Assembly: GCA_003415625.1 (NCBI GenBank)
Contig: PYIU01000010.1
Coordinates: forward strand, 1 to 64,000
From: Aquanectria penicillioides
Taxonomy: Eukaryota > Ascomycota > Sordariomycetes > Hypocreales > Nectriaceae
DNA: 64,000 bases
Reading direction: 5' to 3'
Position 1 is the first letter of the stretch, and the number at the start of each line of letters is the position of its first letter. Under the pieces are notes generated by a model. It was not told the DNA's origin. It saw only the letters and a list, made by a program, of their open reading frames with translations, and made no database searches. Both the position numbers and the translations under genes were made by a program. Shown here piece after piece: positions 60,515-64,000 of the stretch.

Positions 60515-61500
60515 TTACCTTTTCGATGAGTTTGCTTCTATTCTTTCGATATCGCTGCCGTCAGTTTCATATCTGTCAGTGTTTTGTGCCCGCTTCTGCC
60601 TTTGCTTGCCGACATATCGAAGCCATAGCTCAGAGCCATGCGTCGAGGACCTTCGGGTGGACGAACTATGGCGTGTTACAGACTTCCCATTGTCTTGTGG
60701 CAGCCGGACTACTTCGATGCTTGATGACTCGCCATACGAAGGAACTAGGGCGCATGTGAAAAGCATAGTTCTGATGATGCGATGCTCATCTTTAGAAGCT
60801 AGCTTTCTAGTCATGGCCTCTAAGGCTGTCGGCCATGAAGTAGGACTCGAGACTGATTGATCCATTGCATCAAGATCCACGACTAGATAGATTTCGTCCA
60901 AGCCTTGCATGCAATAGGCAAGTACTTCGAACCATTCATTTTCGGTGTCGCCAGTTTCGCACTTTTCCAAGCATGCGTTCAGCATACTTCGTTGATGAAG
61001 CGCCGTGTTGAATCGCAGCAATTGAAGACAAAGTTGTGCAATCAGGTCGGTCCCACCGTACTTTTTGGTGTCACTTCCTAACAAAACATTGAGTGCCCAT
61101 GCTAGCGATACCGCTTTTGCCTCAAGAAGCTCAGTGGTCTTAATTGCAATCTCCTCAACCCAACCCTTTGTTGCTGAGAACCATGTAAAACAGTAACGGA
61201 TGATGAAGCGCAGGTGGCAGATGATGTAAGGGCGGCCCAGAAGAAGTCATCAGATCGACGCTCCGGCTGACGGCCACCCCGAACTTTCCTCGCTGTTTGA
61301 AGGGCCCTGGAACGCTCCCTACTCTTTTCCGGGGTGAAGTTCAAGGTTGAGTATGCGTCCTGAATCGCACCTGTGATGGCTTCATCGGGGTACTCGGAGC
61401 AGCTAATTTTCCGAATTAGCTGGATGAGATCTCTTTTCTCCATAGAGCCGAAGTGTCTTATTACACTTGGGAGATGCTTACCCCGCCAGCTGCGGCGCAA
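60515..61500 (-). pseudogene. Broken STAND/P-loop-like protein remnant
   Basis: Two overlapping minus-strand frames together read as one protein. The upstream part (61,500 to about 61,250) contains DLIQLIRKISCSEYPDEAI and ends around RRSDDFF. The second frame is open from 61,246 to 60,515 (243 codons) and contains GWVEEIAIKTTELLEAKAVS, LIAQLCLQLLRF and YLVVDLDAMD (60,889-60,860). The last fits a Walker B strand, and its surroundings resemble the region after the P-loop in fungal NACHT-type proteins. No Walker A motif is visible. No ATG opens the first frame at 61,500; the first ATG in it is at the SMEKRDL stretch. The frames join either by a frameshift near 61,220-61,250 or by a 93-nt intron with a poor GTCGAT donor at 61,259. 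The C-terminal tail is Ser/Arg-rich. It is probably a truncated relative of the partner domain missing from the neighbouring phosphorylase gene. Confidence 0.5.
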
Positions 61501-62603
61501 TGCGTTTATGCCTCACTTTCGTCTGACAGGTGCACGTGATGAGAGTGTAGGGATCATGATTTCACTATCATCAGCTCAATCAGGCTGCAAGAGTCATGCA
61601 CTAAGACATCTTAAATGCATACAAATGAAGCACAAGTTTCAAATCCATTCCAAGAGCGAAAGGGTAGCATGTTAATGAACAATATGATGGGCATAAGTTG
61701 GGGATGCTATTACCCACCGCGCCAAACAATCAACTTCCTCAATTGCCATAGAAGGAAGGTATAGCCTTGAATATAAGTATATTTCTTAGAAGACTTTAAT
61801 TTGATGACCTTATCGGGGCATCAGCTAGTAGTGTTAGCTGGCCTAAAATGACGCCTCATCTCATATTTTGTTTTAGGTCTGTGACTAAGGATACTACTTA
61901 CACAATCTGTGTACATCATCTCTAGTAAACTCAAGGAAAGCTATTTTAGTCGAGAAAACTTCACATAGGTGCATTTTCGGAATGTAACATTTTGCACTCT
62001 TATGGACTAGAGCTAATGTGCGACCGTATGATACCCTTGTTAAGTTACATCCAACCTCGAATCAGATTTAGACACGTGATTTTCGCGGGGCACGAATCCC
62101 GATTTTTGGATCATCGCCTCAGCACAGCCGCAATAGTGGTTCAAGTAGATGTTGGAAGTGATTTTTACAAACCTGTACTTGTGAAATAGACTTGGAGATA
62201 TAGTTTTGCGCCTAGTTCCTCGCTCAAAACCGCTACATCTAAGAGCTGACTCCCGCGTATTATCCTCCGTAGGATGGTCTCTTTCTCCTGTGAGGTATAT
62301 TTGCTCCTACTCGGACATTCCTCTATGGTTCTGACTCATCACTTCATAGGCCTGTGGTGATGTTCTCATCAAGCGGAAGATCGATGCCCATCGAAATCGC
62401 TGCACGGAAGCCAGCTTTACTTGTCTTGACTGCATGGTCCACTTCCCCGGTGTGGAGTATCGATCACACATCGTATGTGACAACTAGACTTGGATAAAAT
62501 GCTGCTTATGGCATGATCCTGTCGTATCTATGCCATCAGCTCTTCATCTGACCATATTCAGAATTGCATAACCGACGAACCAACCTATCAGGGTGCACTA
62601 AGG
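61501..62603. other. Intergenic region without a supported gene
   Basis: Normal base composition. Short frames occur on both strands, such as 61,992-62,189 (+) and an open minus stretch of 39 codons at 62,355-62,470, but none has a domain, a convincing start or conserved splice sites. A CACGTG word at 62,073-62,078 could be a bHLH-type site by chance. The promoter of the zinc-finger gene should lie in the last few hundred bases. Confidence 0.5.
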
Positions 62604-64000
62604 ATGGACACATCGAAAGAGGACAGGATTAACCACGATTCACTTGAAAACAAAACCCGTCAATGCCAAATTAATTACACTATATCGAAAGATCACACAG
62701 CAGGCGAGGTTTCCCGTCGCTCGAATCTTTTGGCAGAGCTTGGGAGGAATGCAACACGGAAATCCCAGCTGCAATCTCGCCATTATCGCGATAAAGATCA
62801 GCAGCGGCGTCTTCATGGCATTGCCATGAATGGAGTTCTGAAACCCAGGAGGTATCGTGAGCCTGAAGGTATACAACTAGCAGCCGCCAAGGACGGCACC
62901 GAAGATATGGATATTGACCCGTATGTGCACAACTCTATTCCCCTGGACCACTTAACTAACTCTCTACGTGGGTCGCCGGGATAGAAACCTTTTGTTCCAA
63001 AAGGAATTAAGAGCTGATGAGATCAAGCTCGCCGGTGGTATTGCTGAGAACGGTCGCCCCGCAGAGCTCGTCCGTGTCCGTACGGACGGCACTTACGTCT
63101 CGATAGCTACTGGTGAACCTGTTGATGAGGCTGAGAACCCCGTCCAGAGGAAGCGCTCTTATAGCGAGCAGCTCAAGGACGAGGAGGAGATCAAGCTCGT
63201 CGGTGGTATTTATGAGAACGGTCGCCCCGCAGAGCTCGTCCGTGTCCGTACGGACGGCACTTACGTCTCGATAGCTACTGGTGAACTTGTTGATGAGGCT
63301 GAGATCTCCGTCTCGAGGAAGCGCTCTTATAGCGAGAAGCTCAAGGACGAGGAGGAGATCATGCAATCCATGGCTCGTCGCAAGAAGAACCTTAGCCCCA
63401 AGGACCTGGCACCTAAGATGTGCCGCGAGCCCGGATGCAACAAGGAGTTCAAGCGCCCTTGCGACCTAACTAAACACGAAAAGACTCACTCTAGACCGTG
63501 GAAGTGCCCCTTCTATACCTGCAAGTACCACTCGTATGGGTGGCCTACTGAAAAGGAGATGGACCGACACGTCAGAGATAAGCACTCAGAGTCTACACCC
63601 ATGTACGAATGCTTGTATAAACCTTGCCCGTACAAATCTAAGCGTGAGAGCAACTGTAAACAGCATATGGAAAAGGCTCACAACTGGACCTATGGACGAA
63701 CCAAAGCCCGTGACAAGAGGCTGCCCACTACTCCCGCCAATGCGATAATACAAACTTATCCTCATGATAATTTGCCGATCTCCTCAATAAACAACCAAGG
63801 CAACGAGCCTCCAGGAATAGATGGCCTCCGCCACGCAAGGCCATTTCGCGAAGTGCTGAAGGAGGGGGTCAGAGGTGATGAGCGTTCTAGAGAGAGGTTT
63901 GAAAAGCAGCTCGAAAGCCTATTCGACCCTATCCAGGACAAAGAACCGGATGATAGGAGTCCAAGTAGTCCCGGATTCCATGGATTCGAAGCCACGGCAC
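62604..64000 (+). CDS. Three-finger C2H2 zinc-finger protein, 3' partial
   Basis: Exon 1 (62,604-62,920) and exon 2 (62,985 to beyond the window end) join in frame and give at least 444 residues with no stop. Residues 1-106 are charged and low in structure. Residues 118-173 and 174-229 are a 56-residue tandem duplication. RKRSYSE follows each copy's acidic part and KDEEE ends it. Three zinc fingers follow: C252-x4-C257-x12-H270-x3-H274; C280-x4-C285-x15-H301-x4-H306; and C315-x4-C320-x12-H333-x4-H338, followed by NWTYGRTKARDKR, a pattern common in fungal C2H2 proteins. The likely role is a nuclear DNA-binding protein; the target is unknown. The ATG at 62,604 (AGGATGG context) is the first of this frame locally, but a further upstream exon cannot be excluded. 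The 3' end lies outside the window. Confidence 0.88.
62921..62984 (+). other. Spliceosomal intron of the zinc-finger gene
   Basis: A 64-nt intron with GTATGT donor at 62,921, a CTAAC branch site within TTAACTAACT (62,952-62,961) and a TAG acceptor ending at 62,984. Removing it joins ...DMDID to NLLFQKELRADE through a split proline codon. Reading through it instead hits the TAG stop at the acceptor. Length and signals are typical of filamentous ascomycetes. Confidence 0.9.
63019..63354 (+). repeat. 168-bp in-frame tandem duplication in the zinc-finger gene
   Basis: Copies 63,019-63,186 and 63,187-63,354 are 56 codons each. I count 9 base differences in 7 codons, about 95% identity. All seven altered codons change the amino acid (Ala/Val, Ala/Tyr, Pro/Leu, Asn/Ile, Pro/Ser, Gln/Ser, Gln/Lys) and no silent difference is seen. 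A third start (GAG ATC) appears at 63,355 and then diverges. Confidence 0.95.

Noticed and set aside
62355..62470. 39-codon open minus-strand stretch that reads protein-like
   Set aside because: Too short, bounded by stops, with no start, splice sites or recognised domain; it could be a gene relic but cannot be supported.
63007..63366. 119-codon minus-strand frame with an internal repeat
   Set aside because: Its repeat is just the reverse strand of the 168-bp duplication in the zinc-finger gene.

Overview
The window is one end of a chromosome of a filamentous ascomycete, probably Pezizomycotina. This is inferred from a terminal CCCTAA/TTAGGG telomere at base 1, about 59 kb of gene-free AT-rich DNA that looks RIP-mutated (repeat-induced point mutation), and a short gene-bearing stretch of ordinary base composition. 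The genes there are fungal in character: a NACHT/STAND-associated nucleoside-phosphorylase-fold protein, a fungal C2H2 zinc-finger protein, and an intron with GTATGT donor, CTAAC branch site and TAG acceptor. Species cannot be assigned from the sequence alone.

Layout. 1-125 is the telomere. 126-1,900 is subtelomeric: a pyrimidine minisatellite, an 8-bp telomere-like repeat, a short interstitial TTAGGG tract facing inward, and degenerate TTAATTAGGG-like DNA. A diverged second copy of this block lies at 10,740-11,500. At 8,582-9,664 a 1.08-kb element with ~43-bp terminal inverted repeats sits inside an (AAT)n microsatellite. It carries 151-bp direct repeats that differ only by transitions, and tRNA-like A and B boxes. 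From 11.5 to 59 kb the DNA is a graveyard of repeats. Two ~7.2-7.6-kb direct copies (A, 19.03-26.27 kb; B, 29.65-37.29 kb) belong to one family. Two shorter pieces of the family (D inverted, C direct) flank a 76-bp satellite at 39.2-40.5 kb. A decayed Ty1/copia integrase-like stretch lies near 37.4-37.8 kb. An AGCT-rich minisatellite occupies 45.3-46.3 kb. Two related arrays of palindrome-bearing units lie at 54.8-55.3 and 57.5-58.2 kb. No intact protein gene was found in this part; the open frames there are low-complexity or chance.

The AT-rich block ends at about 59.1 kb, 150 bp or less from the first intact gene. Then come a stand-alone phosphorylase-fold gene (minus strand), a broken STAND/P-loop-like gene remnant (minus), about 1.1 kb without a supported gene, and a three-finger C2H2 protein (plus) that runs off the window. 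The phosphorylase domain and the P-loop remnant are the kind of modules found joined in fungal STAND (NLR-like) proteins, so this may be a remnant of a heterokaryon-incompatibility or immunity-type locus; that is inference. The zinc-finger gene has a recent in-frame 168-bp tandem duplication in which every observed codon difference changes the amino acid.
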